Source of the DNA: Sphingobacteriaceae bacterium
GTDB taxonomy: Bacteria; Bacteroidota; Bacteroidia; B-17B0; Aurantibacillaceae
Direction of reading: 5' to 3'
Assembly (NCBI GenBank): GCA_002319075.1
Contig: NVQB01000001.1
Coordinates: 186,001 to 250,000 of the forward strand
DNA length: 64,000 nucleotides
Shown here: in pieces, positions 17,989-26,761 of the stretch
Numbering within the stretch: the stretch's first letter is position 1
Layout of the letters: each line of letters begins with the position of its first letter
Notes under the pieces: generated by a model
Databases searched by the model: none
Seen by the model: only the letters and a program-made list of their open reading frames with translations
What the model was told of the DNA's origin: nothing
Made by a program: the position numbers and the translations under genes

Positions 17989-18903
17989 CTAAAAGTAGAG
18001 GTTCAAGCGCAGGGAAGCCGAAAGTCCTCCTAAAAGATTGGTATTATCCGTATCAATTCCCACATGATTAGAGGCGCCCCCATCAATAGTTGTACTTTTT
18101 ACAGAGGCTCCCGTAGAACCTTGTATATTCGATTGTCCAATGGACTCAAGTTTCGTTTCAGACCTTCCGGAAGTTGAAAATGCGGCACCCCATCCAAACT
18201 CTCCGCCTATACTCATCTTTGGCAGTACAAAATATTCTGCCCCAACAAATACACGCGCGCCAATCGTTAATGCCAGGCCGTTTTTCCTTTCTGTTACACG
18301 CGCCGATCCTTGCACACCTTGTATCCTTGGAACGGTGTCTACATTGTTTGCGTTACCGAAAATGGGGCTAGACATGGCGTCTCCCGCAGGATCAATAACC
18401 AATTGAGGAGAAGAGGAAACGTTTAATTTGTTTCCGTATGTAAATTTATCGTTCGTAGTGGAAAGATAAACACCGCCTTCAACACCATAAACGCCTTGCA
18501 AACGCGTTGCTCCACGACGTTTTTCAATTCCAAAACTTAATCCGATGGATGTAGATGCTCTTCTCCAACTATTTTCTTTAGAAGGAACAGCCGCAGGATA
18601 AGCTATAATGGTGCTTGATGCCGCTGCGCGGTCTGTTACCATGGCTTTAGTAGTCCAACTGTTAACCCCTATTCTAACTCCTATTCTGTAGGCTGTAGAC
18701 GCATCCTTAAAATATTTACCAGTGATAGCTTGTGAAGTAGAAACAAAATCAAAACTGGCATTTTTTATCAGGCGTGTGGCATCTAAGCCTATGCTCCAGT
18801 CTTTGGCTTGAGGCAAGATAGCCTCCCCATTTTTGGAGGTTAAGTCTTGTGCAAAAGTAGCACCACTAATACATATGGATAAGGCAAGAAGTAAATTTTT
18901 CAT
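17989..18903 (-). CDS. Outer-membrane beta-barrel-like protein
   Basis: A 304-aa protein with a signal peptide (LLLALSICISGATFAQ) and alternating hydrophobic/polar strands (RIGVRIGVNSW, SIGLSFGIEKRRG, GLALTIGARVFVGAEYF, KMSIGGEFGWGAAFS) ending in LSASLRLNLYF. A terminal aromatic after alternating strands is typical of outer-membrane barrels recognised by the Bam complex. No family is recognised, and pore or structural roles are both possible. A -7 element TAAATTTG lies at 18924-18931. It stands alone between the cargo array and pcm. Confidence 0.7.
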   Translation of the reverse strand: MKNLLLALSICISGATFAQDLTSKNGEAILPQAKDWSIGLDATRLIKNASFDFVSTSQAITGKYFKDASTAYRIGVRIGVNSWTTKAMVTDRAAASSTIIAYPAAVPSKENSWRRASTSIGLSFGIEKRRGATRLQGVYGVEGGVYLSTTNDKFTYGNKLNVSSSPQLVIDPAGDAMSSPIFGNANNVDTVPRIQGVQGSARVTERKNGLALTIGARVFVGAEYFVLPKMSIGGEFGWGAAFSTSGRSETKLESIGQSNIQGSTGASVKSTTIDGGASNHVGIDTDNTNLLGGLSASLRLNLYF

Positions 18904-18923
18904 AGTTGGATTCTATTTCGTGA

Positions 18924-18931
18924 CAAATTTA
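18924..18931 (-). promoter_or_regulatory. -7 promoter element of the barrel protein gene
   Basis: TAAATTTG on the minus strand, 20 bases before the ATG. The closest TTG is 23 bp upstream of it, so the -33 part is weak. Confidence 0.45.
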
Positions 18932-19051
18932 AAGGTAATATAAATAGTATGGTACAATTAAACGCAAATAAAATTACTTTAGTGTAGACAGAAACTTATT
19001 TTTATGCTTCATAAAGCGAGAACATGCAAACCTATTTCTCTGTTGATTTTA

Positions 19052-19735
19052 TTAACTCCCTGATTTATTCTGCAACAAGGGCACAAATTTAAAACTACCC
19101 AGAACTTTCTTGTCGAAGTTGCTTTCACTCATTTTTTTTAGCCACACCATTTCTTGCGTTTGCCCTTCACCAAGAGGGATAAGGAGAATGCCGCCAACTT
19201 TTAATTGTTGTAATAAATCGTTTGGAATGTAAGGTGCTCCCGCGGTAACAATAATTTTATCGTAGGGAGCATATAATGGCAAGCCTTTGTACCCATCGCC
19301 ATAAATTAATTTTGCGCCACTGTAACCTATATAGGGCAGAAATAATTTTGTTTTATCAAAAAGGGTTTTCTGGCGTTCAATACTATAAACCTTCGCCCCT
19401 ACTTCCAGTAATACAGCAGTCTGGTAACCACAGCCGGTGCCTATTTCAAGAACTTTCTCCCCTGGCTTTATTTCTAATTGCTCGGTTTGAAAGGCAACTG
19501 TGTAAGGCTGCGAAATGGTTTGTCCGGCTCCAATAGGTAAAGCTTTATCGCTGTATGCGTGATCCAGTAGGGCCGGACGGGCGGTACTGGTGTCAAAAAA
19601 TAAATGTCTTGGAATTTTTTCTATAGCCGACAAAACCTTTGAATCCTTTATTCCTTTTGTTTTTAGCACATCGACCAAACGTCGCCGTTTGCCCTGGAAC
19701 AGGTATTCATCTTCTTTAGAAACGTTGTAAAACAC
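19052..19735 (-). CDS. pcm: Protein-L-isoaspartate O-methyltransferase
   Basis: Methylates isoaspartyl residues in aged proteins using S-adenosylmethionine, starting their repair. The class I methyltransferase motif LEIGTGCGY lies at about 96-104, preceded by the family signature IGAGQTISQPYTVAFQTEQL; the post-I acidic residue is in VYSIER, and LLIPLGEG is near the end. The frame is open to a TTG at 19774, but I prefer the GTG at 19733-19735, which gives MFYNVSKEDEYLFQGKRRRL and 227 aa, close to the usual length; no ATG is available. It is divergent from the Gfo/Idh gene. Start uncertain, product sure. Confidence 0.9.
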   Translation of the reverse strand: MFYNVSKEDEYLFQGKRRRLVDVLKTKGIKDSKVLSAIEKIPRHLFFDTSTARPALLDHAYSDKALPIGAGQTISQPYTVAFQTEQLEIKPGEKVLEIGTGCGYQTAVLLEVGAKVYSIERQKTLFDKTKLFLPYIGYSGAKLIYGDGYKGLPLYAPYDKIIVTAGAPYIPNDLLQQLKVGGILLIPLGEGQTQEMVWLKKMSESNFDKKVLGSFKFVPLLQNKSGS

Positions 19736-19840
19736 GGGTAGTAATTTGAACAGTAAATCTAGAGTAATAAACAAGGGGTGTTTTAAAATTAAATTTTAAT
19801 TACCAACAGCCGGTTTTTAAAAGAAGTAGTTTTAGGGACT

Positions 19841-20806
19841 ATGATAAAAGATATCGCCTTAATAGGATTAGGGTACATTGGGAAGATCCACCTGCGTTTA
19901 TTGAAAGAAAACCCGAACTGGAATTTGGTGGGAGTGTTTGATATAGATCAAAAAATAACGAAAGATCTCGCTCTTCAATACAACGTTAAAGCATACCATT
20001 CTCTGGAAGAAACTCTGCTAGAGTGTGAAGTTGTAGACATTACCACGCCAAGCAGCACCCATTTTGACATCGCCAAACAAGCCATAATTGCCGGCAAACA
20101 TATTTTTATTGAAAAACCAGTAACCTCCACACTTAAAGAATCAAAACAGCTTCAAAACCTTATCAAGGAAGCAGGAGTTATCTTCCAGGTCAGCCAGGTT
20201 GAGCGCTACAATCCTGCTTTTATAGCTGCCCTGCCCTACACCAAAAATCCGGTTTTTATTGAGGTACATCGCCTGGCCCAATATAACTCCAGGGGGACAG
20301 ATGTTTCGGTTGTGTTGGATCTTATGATGCACGACCTGGACCTTATATTAAACATTGTAAAATCAAATGTCAGAAAAATACATGTTTCCGGAGGTAACCT
20401 TGTAAGTGCTGCCGCTGATATTGTGAATGCAAGAATAGAATTTGAAAATTCGGTTGTTGCAAATATTACCACTAACCGTATGGCTTTTAAAAACAGTCGC
20501 AAGTTTAGGGTATTTACTAAAGACAACCTTGTGAGTATTAATTTATTAGATAAAATTACGGAAGTAATTAAATTAAAACCTGCAGTAGCCAATACCAAAA
20601 ACCTCGTATTAGATCCGGGCAGAGGTTTGCCAAAAAAAGAAATTGTTTTCGAGCATCCAATTATTTTACCAACAAACGCAATAAATGAAGAGTTAAATAC
20701 GTTCCATAATAACGTTAATTCAAATAAGGTTATAAAAGCCGGCATCGACGATGCTATTCAAACCCTCGAACTGGCGTTTGATATAGAAGAAAAATTGAAT
20801 TTGTAA
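19841..20806 (+). CDS. Gfo/Idh/MocA-family NAD(P)-dependent oxidoreductase
   Basis: A 321-aa cytoplasmic enzyme with an N-terminal Rossmann fold (GLGYIGKIH at about 9-17) and the family motif EKPV (91-94), followed by the C-terminal domain with HDLDLIL. Members oxidise or reduce sugars and sugar nucleotides with NAD(P). The next two genes are a lipoprotein and a glycosyl-phosphate transferase on the same strand, so a role in making a nucleotide sugar for surface polysaccharide is plausible but not shown. Spacing to the next gene is 76 bases, so co-transcription is possible. Confidence 0.88.
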   Translation: MIKDIALIGLGYIGKIHLRLLKENPNWNLVGVFDIDQKITKDLALQYNVKAYHSLEETLLECEVVDITTPSSTHFDIAKQAIIAGKHIFIEKPVTSTLKESKQLQNLIKEAGVIFQVSQVERYNPAFIAALPYTKNPVFIEVHRLAQYNSRGTDVSVVLDLMMHDLDLILNIVKSNVRKIHVSGGNLVSAAADIVNARIEFENSVVANITTNRMAFKNSRKFRVFTKDNLVSINLLDKITEVIKLKPAVANTKNLVLDPGRGLPKKEIVFEHPIILPTNAINEELNTFHNNVNSNKVIKAGIDDAIQTLELAFDIEEKLNL

Positions 20807-20882
20807 AGTTCTTTTTTTTAAGTCTGAACCGTTTTATTTCATTATTTTTGAAACGACGCAAGACAGATTTTATTGGCATTGT

Positions 20883-21734
20883 ATGAGATTACTTTTACTT
20901 TTTTGTTTATTGGTTAACCTGTTTTTGCTCAGTTCCTGTAAAAAATACCAAGCGGCAAATTCATCTTTTTTTATTAAGTCTGATGTTATTTCGGTAACAA
21001 CCGCTTCTGCATCTGAAGGTTCGGGCAGTCATAAAATTACAGACCTATGGCTCTATGTTAACGGCAAATACCAGGGAACCTATCCTGTTGGCAGTCTTAT
21101 GCCCATTGCTAATAAAGACCAGGCAACCACAATTAACGTATTTGCCGGGATTAAAAATAATGGCATTTCAGACACTCGTATTTTTTACCCTTTTTACCAA
21201 TTTCTCACACTTGATACGTTTGTAACGGCAGGAAAAACAATTTCAAGGTCTTTTAGCTTTAACTACAAACCGAATACACAGTTTCTTTGGATGGAAAATT
21301 TTGAAAATTCGGTGGGCTACTCCCTTAAAACTTCCGATAATAATGTGGGCACACTGCAGTATGCCAGCGCTGGCGATAATTTTGAAGGTAAGTCAATTCT
21401 AGCTTCTTTAACCGGCAGCCAGAACTATGCCAGGTTTGAATCGACGGGCAGCGGCTTCGAACTAAAAACCGGGGTGAGCGACATTTTTCTTGAACTTAAT
21501 TATAAATCCAATGTAGCCTTTACGGTTGGCCTTGCTGATCTCGCAGGCACGCAGGAAGCAGAAGCTGTAGTTGTAAATCCCCAGGCAAGCTGGAATAAAA
21601 TTTACATTCAGCTTGCCAGCTCTGTAAACGCAATAACTGCAAACAAATACAAAGTATATTTCAAGTTTGTAAAGACCGATGATATTGACAAACAAGTATT
21701 TATAGATAACGTTAAACTGCTTTATCTGCCCTAA
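20883..21734 (+). CDS. Lipoprotein with C-terminal jelly-roll-like domain
   Basis: A 283-aa lipoprotein: the signal sequence ends in LFLLSSC, with Cys19 as the lipidation site followed by KK. The C-terminal half (MENFENSVGYSL, FEGKSILASLTG, DIFLELNYKSN, QVFIDNVKLLYLP) looks like the beta-sandwich carbohydrate-binding fold seen in other Bacteroidota secreted proteins. It ends 3 bases before the sugar transferase starts, so the two are probably translated together. A role at the envelope in handling the polysaccharide made by the next gene is inferred from position only; I recognise no named family. Confidence 0.75.
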   Translation: MRLLLLFCLLVNLFLLSSCKKYQAANSSFFIKSDVISVTTASASEGSGSHKITDLWLYVNGKYQGTYPVGSLMPIANKDQATTINVFAGIKNNGISDTRIFYPFYQFLTLDTFVTAGKTISRSFSFNYKPNTQFLWMENFENSVGYSLKTSDNNVGTLQYASAGDNFEGKSILASLTGSQNYARFESTGSGFELKTGVSDIFLELNYKSNVAFTVGLADLAGTQEAEAVVVNPQASWNKIYIQLASSVNAITANKYKVYFKFVKTDDIDKQVFIDNVKLLYLP

Positions 21735-21737
21735 CGT

Positions 21738-23162
21738 ATGAGTCGGAAATTACGAACCCTTTATTATATCCTAACGGATTTTTTGTCAGCGGCTCTGGCA
21801 TGGACACTGTTTAATTATTACAGGAAGACTCAAATTGATATTTTAAAAACCGGTGGACAGCAGCAAGGGTCTATATTTGATGATCAGTATTTTATCAGTA
21901 TAAGTATTTTACCTTTAATCTGGGTACTTGTTTATTATTTATCTGGCTCCTACAACAATGTGCTTCGTAAATCGCGTATCAATGAGTTTGTTCAGTTATT
22001 GGCCACTTCTATTATTGGTGTAACTGTTTTATTCTTTGTGTTGTTATTGGATGATTCTGTGGTGTCTTACAGACTATATTACAAACTTTATTTTGTTCTT
22101 TTTACTTCTCATTTTATAATCACCGCATTTTTCAGATTGCTATTGTCGAGTAATACGAATAAAAAAATACACAAACGCGAATTTGGTTTTAATACGGTTA
22201 TCATTGGAAGCAACGAGCGTGCTTTAAAAATGTTTAAGGAAATTAACGCGCTTAAATATGGCATTGGGAACAAATTTATCGGCTTCATTCACATAGAAGG
22301 AAAAAACGGCTACTCGGAACAATTAAGAAAAGAACTTCCGCATTTGGGGGAATACCACGAAGTGAAAAGCATTATCGAGAGGCACCAGATCGAAGAAGTG
22401 ATCATTGCCCTCGAAAGCTGGGAACACGAATACATTAAAAACATTGTAAACGATTTAGGTGATCTTGGTGTCATCATAAAAATCATTCCCGATATGTATG
22501 ATATTTTGAGCGGACACGTGAAGATGACCAGTATTCTTGGAACGCCGCTTATCGAGATAAAAAACCAGATCATTCCGGAGTGGCAGATTTCTGTAAAACG
22601 CTTTATTGATGTGAGTGTTTCCATCGTCGTAATTATCTTTTTCAGCTGGCTATATGTGCTTATCGGCATCATTGTAAGACTTGGCTCCAAAGGCCCCATG
22701 TTCTTCAGACAGGAGCGTATCGGCATTCATGGTAAACCTTTTTATATTTTTAAATACAGAACAATGGAGATTGACGCCGAAAAAGATGGTCCATCGCTTT
22801 CCAGCGCAAACGATCCCAGGGTTACTTCTTTCGGAAGATTTCTTCGTAAAGTGCGGCTCGATGAAATGCCTCAGTTCTTTAATGTAATTATCGGAGATAT
22901 GAGTTTAGTAGGTCCGAGACCCGAACGTAAATATTACATTGAACGTATAGTTCTAAAGGCACCACATTACAAACATTTACATAAAATTCGCCCTGGTATT
23001 ACCAGCTGGGGACAAGTAAAATTCGGTTACGCAGAAAATGTGGACGAGATGATTGATCGTTTAAAATTTGATATTCTGTATGTGGAGAACATGAGTTTGC
23101 TTCTGGATTTTAAGATCCTGGTGCATACTATTTTGATTGTTTTGCAAGGGAGAGGGAAGTAG
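21738..23162 (+). CDS. Polyprenyl-phosphate glycosyl-1-phosphate transferase (exopolysaccharide initiation)
   Basis: A 474-aa membrane enzyme. An N-terminal block of transmembrane helices (about 1-135) is followed by a cytosolic nucleotide-binding-like region (VIIGSNERALKMF) and the C-terminal bacterial sugar transferase domain: KRFIDVSVS, a membrane segment, PMFFRQERIGIHGKPFYIFKYRTM, RLDEMPQFFNVIIGDMSLVG, PRPE and RPGITSWGQV. Such enzymes transfer a sugar-1-phosphate from a nucleotide sugar to undecaprenyl phosphate, the first step of capsule or exopolysaccharide repeat synthesis. Length and motif order are as in the WbaP/WcaJ group. No glycosyltransferase, Wzx or Wzy genes follow here, so the rest of the pathway must lie elsewhere. 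Confidence 0.92.
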   Translation: MSRKLRTLYYILTDFLSAALAWTLFNYYRKTQIDILKTGGQQQGSIFDDQYFISISILPLIWVLVYYLSGSYNNVLRKSRINEFVQLLATSIIGVTVLFFVLLLDDSVVSYRLYYKLYFVLFTSHFIITAFFRLLLSSNTNKKIHKREFGFNTVIIGSNERALKMFKEINALKYGIGNKFIGFIHIEGKNGYSEQLRKELPHLGEYHEVKSIIERHQIEEVIIALESWEHEYIKNIVNDLGDLGVIIKIIPDMYDILSGHVKMTSILGTPLIEIKNQIIPEWQISVKRFIDVSVSIVVIIFFSWLYVLIGIIVRLGSKGPMFFRQERIGIHGKPFYIFKYRTMEIDAEKDGPSLSSANDPRVTSFGRFLRKVRLDEMPQFFNVIIGDMSLVGPRPERKYYIERIVLKAPHYKHLHKIRPGITSWGQVKFGYAENVDEMIDRLKFDILYVENMSLLLDFKILVHTILIVLQGRGK

Positions 23163-23166
23163 TTCT

Positions 23167-23723
23167 CGACTACGCTCGAACTGACATCGACTACGCTCGA
23201 ACTGACATCGACTGCGCACAGGCTGGCCTTAACATCCACTGGATGTTAATCCTGCTCGAACTGACATCGACTGCGCACAGGCTGGCCTTAACATCCACTG
23301 GATGTTAATCCTGATCGAACTGACATCGACTGCGCACAGGCTGGCCTTAACATCCACTGGATGTTAATCCTGCTCGAAATGACATCGACTGCGCACAGGC
23401 TGGCCTTAACATCCACTGGATGTTAATCCTGCTCGAACTGACATCGACTGCGCACAGGCTGGCCTTAACATCCACTGGATGTTAATCCTGCTCGAACTGA
23501 CATTCTTCCAAGCTTGAGCTGACATTTCTTTCGCGACTGCCGGCCTTAACATCCACTGGATGTTAATCCTGCTCGAACTGACAGCGACTACGCACAGGCT
23601 GGCCTTAACATCCACTGGATGTTAATCCTGCTCGAACTGACATCGACTACGCACAGGCTGGCCTTAACATCCACTGGATGTTAATCCTGCTCGAACTGAC
23701 AGCGACTAGGCTCGAACTGACAG
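23167..23723. repeat. Tandem array: 21-bp units and 59-bp hairpin-bearing composite units
   Basis: Starts 4 bases after the sugar transferase stop. Two simple 21-bp units (23167-23187, 23188-23208; CGACTACG then CTCGAACTGACAT) are followed by 59-bp units at 23209, 23268, 23327, 23386 and 23445, a degenerate stretch (23504-23533), a shortened unit (from 23534), two more 59-bp units (23585, 23644) and a last simple unit (23703-23723). Each 59-bp unit is the 21-bp unit split after CGACT(G/A)CG by 38 bp holding a perfect palindrome (arms TTAACATCCA and TGGATGTTAA around one C). Open frames through it are products of the repeat. It fills most of the 656-base gene-free stretch before the prenyltransferase. 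Confidence 0.93.
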
Positions 23724-23779
23724 CGAAAACTCCAACTAACAGAGTACATTTCAACTAAAAAGGAGGATTACAGCGTTTC

Positions 23780-23810
23780 TTGTTTCTTGTTTACTGTATC
23801 CATATCTTTG
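23780..23810 (+). promoter_or_regulatory. Promoter of the prenyltransferase gene, predicted near-leaderless
   Basis: TTG (23780-23782), 20 bp, TATCTTTG (23803-23810). The ATG follows only 8 bases later (23819), so the expected transcript start falls within a few bases of the start codon. Confidence 0.65.
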
Positions 23811-23818
23811 CGGTGCTT

Positions 23819-24679
23819 ATGATCAAGTCCATCAACAATTATTTATCCCTTATAAAATTCTCTCACAGCATCTTTGCATTGCCCTTTGCTGTTATTGGTT
23901 TTTCTCTGGCGGTTCAATCGGGTAAAGCCGAATTTAGCTGGGAAAAATTTATGCTGGTAATTTTATGTATGCTCTTTGCGAGAAGTGCGGCTATGGCTTT
24001 TAACCGTTACATCGACCGTAAATTCGATGCTAAAAACCCAAGAACAGCGGTACGCGAAATTCCTGCGGGAACAATCGCTCCAGGCTCTGCTTTGGCAATG
24101 GTTATTATTTGCTCTACTGGGTTTGTAGTTTGCACCTGGCTCATTAATCCACTTTGTTTTTACCTTTCGCCTGTGGCCTTATTAGTCATTCTTGGTTACA
24201 GTTATACTAAACGTTTTACTCCATTGTGTCACTTAATTCTGGGTGTGGGACTGGCCCTGGCGCCAATTGGCGCTTATATCGCGTTAACTGAGGAGTTTGA
24301 CCTTATTCCTGTATTACTAAGTGTTGTTGTTTTTTTATGGGTGAGTGGTTTTGATATTATTTACGCTTTGCAAGATGATGAATTCGATAAAAGCCAGAAC
24401 TTAAAATCTATTCCTGTTTTTTTGGGAAGAAAAAATGCTTTACGTCTTTCTGAATTTTTGCACCTGATCGCAGGGTGTTTAGTTGTTGCCGGTTATTTTT
24501 CCGGACTCTTTGGATGGCTCTACGTTATTGGCGCATTAGGCTTTGTAGCATTGTTGATTTACCAGCATTTACTTGTTAAACCAGACGATCTGAGTAAGGT
24601 CACTTTAGCATTTGGAACTACTAATGGTGTTGCCAGTGTTGTATTTTGCGCTTTTGTATGCGCGGATATTTTCCTTTGA
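23819..24679 (+). CDS. UbiA-family prenyltransferase, probably quinone biosynthesis (MqnP/UbiA-like)
   Basis: A 286-aa polytopic inner-membrane enzyme that attaches a polyprenyl chain to an aromatic ring. Both Asp-rich motifs are present: NRYIDRKFDAKNPRTA (Asn62, Asp66, Asp70) and YALQDDEFDKSQ (Asp186, Asp187, Asp190). KFSHSIFALPFA near the start and the DAKNPRTA form resemble the prenyltransferase of the futalosine menaquinone route (MqnP) more than classical MenA, but I cannot separate MqnP from UbiA firmly. The frame extends upstream to a TTG at 23780; I take the ATG at 23819 because the promoter lies inside the longer version. It stands alone after the repeat array. Confidence 0.85.
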   Translation: MIKSINNYLSLIKFSHSIFALPFAVIGFSLAVQSGKAEFSWEKFMLVILCMLFARSAAMAFNRYIDRKFDAKNPRTAVREIPAGTIAPGSALAMVIICSTGFVVCTWLINPLCFYLSPVALLVILGYSYTKRFTPLCHLILGVGLALAPIGAYIALTEEFDLIPVLLSVVVFLWVSGFDIIYALQDDEFDKSQNLKSIPVFLGRKNALRLSEFLHLIAGCLVVAGYFSGLFGWLYVIGALGFVALLIYQHLLVKPDDLSKVTLAFGTTNGVASVVFCAFVCADIFL

Positions 24680-24844
24680 GGCCTAAGTTTAAAATCATGC
24701 ACAAAATTTGAGATTTAAAAACTTCGCCCGGTTTTAAATTTGATTAATTTTTAAACGCCTCCCCTCAAACAATTTATAAATCGAAAAATGAAAGGCAGTT
24801 AGTACGACTGATCTCTTGAGAAAATTCTTACTTTATTGCAACAT

Positions 24845-25675
24845 TTAATTATGTGATTCAAACCTCAGGCCTATAGTTGCCGTTACCTGAGCTGTGAAGA
24901 AATGGTGATTAGCATTGCCGTTGCCGCGACCAAGAATGAAACATCTTCTGTAATCCGCATAGGAACCTTTGGCAACAAGTTCGAATAAACCATATTTCAA
25001 AAATTCGATTCGTAAACCACTCTCCACACCTACTATCCAACCGGCTACATGCCAATCGTTATTTAATTCCTGTCCGAAAATAGTGACATCTGTTCTGGGA
25101 AAAACAACTCCCGCGCCTGGTTTAATAACTGCTGATGCAGAAAAATTTTTATTCGGTTTATAAAACTCAATTTTTCTTACAGCGTTTAACATCCAGAAAT
25201 TTGCGCCATCGGTATGTTCAAAATGTAAAAAGCGATCCGGATTCAAGATTGTGTCTTTGTCTATAGGTTCTCCATCGATCTGACCTTTTATGCGCACTTT
25301 CTGCCAATCATTAACGACATATTTTGTATGATCGTAATTCATCTCAATACCCCATTTATCGTTTATCATAAAACCAACTCTTCCAACAAACTGAGGAATA
25401 GTTACGTTGATGACGTCCTTAATTTTATCCAAATCGGGACGATCAGAAGCATGCACATTATAAATAGTAAAATCGTAATTATCTGGTTTACCCCTATACT
25501 CATTGGGTTTCATGGAAGTATTCTTAAAATGAATGGTGCTTTTACTATAGGCCGCTTTAGTGTAGCCCCAGGATAAGTAAAATTGTCTGAATTTTTTTTT
25601 CGGTAAAAGAGAATCCTTTTGAGCAAACAGACATCCTGAAATCAGAATTGTTGTAAGCAATAAAAAATAGCGCAT
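24845..25675 (-). CDS. Outer-membrane beta-barrel-like protein, last gene of the porX operon
   Basis: A 276-aa exported protein with a signal peptide (YFLLLTTILISGCLFAQ). The body has alternating beta-strand patterns (QFYLSWGYTKAAYS, VGRVGFMINDKWGIEMNYDH, SASAVIKPGAGVVFP, WIVGVESGLRIEFL) and ends in FFTAQVTATIGLRFESHN, as in small barrel proteins of the Bacteroidota porin-family type. No ligand can be inferred. Its ATG is 7 bases from the tsaE stop, so it is very likely co-transcribed with porX and tsaE. The Cys before LFAQ could be read as a lipobox, but A-Q cleavage fits better. Confidence 0.68.
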   Translation of the reverse strand: MRYFLLLTTILISGCLFAQKDSLLPKKKFRQFYLSWGYTKAAYSKSTIHFKNTSMKPNEYRGKPDNYDFTIYNVHASDRPDLDKIKDVINVTIPQFVGRVGFMINDKWGIEMNYDHTKYVVNDWQKVRIKGQIDGEPIDKDTILNPDRFLHFEHTDGANFWMLNAVRKIEFYKPNKNFSASAVIKPGAGVVFPRTDVTIFGQELNNDWHVAGWIVGVESGLRIEFLKYGLFELVAKGSYADYRRCFILGRGNGNANHHFFTAQVTATIGLRFESHN

Positions 25676-25682
25676 GAATCAA

Positions 25683-26108
25683 CTAAAAGTGTGAAGCGCG
25701 AAGGTAACGATTATTTTCGGTTACTTCTATCTCCATTTTCAGGTAGTCTGACCCTATCAAATTCTCTACGAGCTCGGGCCACTCAAAAAAACAGTAATTT
25801 CCAAAACTTAGATGTTCTTCGATGCCAAGATCCAATAACTCCTCCTGACTTTTAAGACGGTAAAGGTCGAAGTGATAAATTTTTCCCTCTGGATAATCGT
25901 ATTCGTTGATGATTGAATAGGTTGGACTACTGAACTGATCAACACTTCCCAACTGAATACAAAGCTCTTTTATTAGCGTAGTTTTACCCGCTCCCATAGG
26001 TGCATAAAGCAAAAACAATTTAGTGTCGGGCGCGAAATCAAGAATTGCCTTCGCGTGTGAAGAAATATCATTGATATCTGAAATATCAAGTTCTAGTGCA
26101 GCTTTCAT
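25683..26108 (-). CDS. tsaE: tRNA threonylcarbamoyladenosine biosynthesis ATPase TsaE
   Basis: A 141-aa P-loop ATPase needed, with TsaB and TsaD, for the t6A37 modification of tRNAs that read ANN codons. Visible are Walker A APMGAGKTT (36-44), SSPTYSIINEY, the family HFDLYRL motif and the CFFEWPE motif. Length is normal. The ATG overlaps the stop of the preceding thioredoxin-like gene by 4 bases (ATGA), showing translational coupling. From memory, tsaE next to porX is a recurring arrangement in Bacteroidota. Confidence 0.95.
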   Translation of the reverse strand: MKAALELDISDINDISSHAKAILDFAPDTKLFLLYAPMGAGKTTLIKELCIQLGSVDQFSSPTYSIINEYDYPEGKIYHFDLYRLKSQEELLDLGIEEHLSFGNYCFFEWPELVENLIGSDYLKMEIEVTENNRYLRASHF

Positions 26109-26746
26109 TTTTTCTGAGTTTTTAGATAATGGATCCAGGCAATTTCATTTTCAGTAAGAGTAGATGTCTTATCGAAAAAATCAATTTGCCGGTTTGGGTC
26201 GAGATAATACATCACGTTATCCCCCAGGCCCAAAGAGATAAGCTCTTTGGTATCTTCGTTTATAAATCCAATTAAAACCTTGTCGTCATAATTTTTTAAA
26301 TCACTTGTCTCTTTTTGATAAACATCTGAAAACAGCAAAAGGAACTTTACTTCGCGGTGCTTCAACAAAAACAAAGTACTGTCAACTCGGCCGAGACAAG
26401 GTTGACAATAAAGGTAATTGTAGTTTACTACCATTTCTTTTCCTGAAAAATCAGACAGGGCATAGACTTTGTTTTCGGCATCTACAAAATTAATATCCGG
26501 AAAATTCATATTAGCTAACTTACCGGTTAAAGGACTTAAACTGTCTTTGAAAAAAAGAGCGCTTCTAACCTGTAATTCTTTAAAGGCAGAAGTATCTTTC
26601 CGTTTGATAACCTGTACTTCATGAGAATCAGCTACTTTTTGTCTTTTTAAAATAGCATCAATCTTGTTATGAATACTAAAAAAGTCATCCTGCGAATAGG
26701 CAAGATGACTAAAAACAAAAAAGGATATGAAAACTACTACCTTCAT
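26105..26746 (-). CDS. Exported thioredoxin-like (TlpA/redoxin fold) protein
   Basis: A 213-aa protein with a signal peptide (VVVFISFFVFSHLAYSQ) and a redoxin-like domain: PDINFVDAENKVYALSDFSG, a strand, then YLYCQPCLGRVD with a CxxC pair at Cys114 and Cys117, and a C-terminal part predicting the rest of the fold. It probably acts in the periplasm in thiol-disulfide exchange; CQPC is an unusual pair (TlpA proteins usually have CxPC). I start at the ATG (26744-26746) rather than the TTG three codons upstream. It lies 15 bases after porX and overlaps tsaE by 4 bases. A substrate among T9SS or envelope proteins is possible but only inferred. Confidence 0.72.
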   Translation of the reverse strand: MKVVVFISFFVFSHLAYSQDDFFSIHNKIDAILKRQKVADSHEVQVIKRKDTSAFKELQVRSALFFKDSLSPLTGKLANMNFPDINFVDAENKVYALSDFSGKEMVVNYNYLYCQPCLGRVDSTLFLLKHREVKFLLLFSDVYQKETSDLKNYDDKVLIGFINEDTKELISLGLGDNVMYYLDPNRQIDFFDKTSTLTENEIAWIHYLKTQKK

Positions 26747-26761
26747 TCCAGTCAAAAAAAA

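Noticed and set aside
20236-20745. 169-aa reading frame antisense to the Gfo/Idh gene
   Set aside because: Shadow frame; the plus-strand gene has complete family motifs and the antisense product resembles nothing.
23027-23615. Minus-strand reading frames through the 23.2-kb repeat array (for example 23406-23615)
   Set aside because: They translate the repeat unit itself, change with copy number, have no start signal of their own and resemble no protein.
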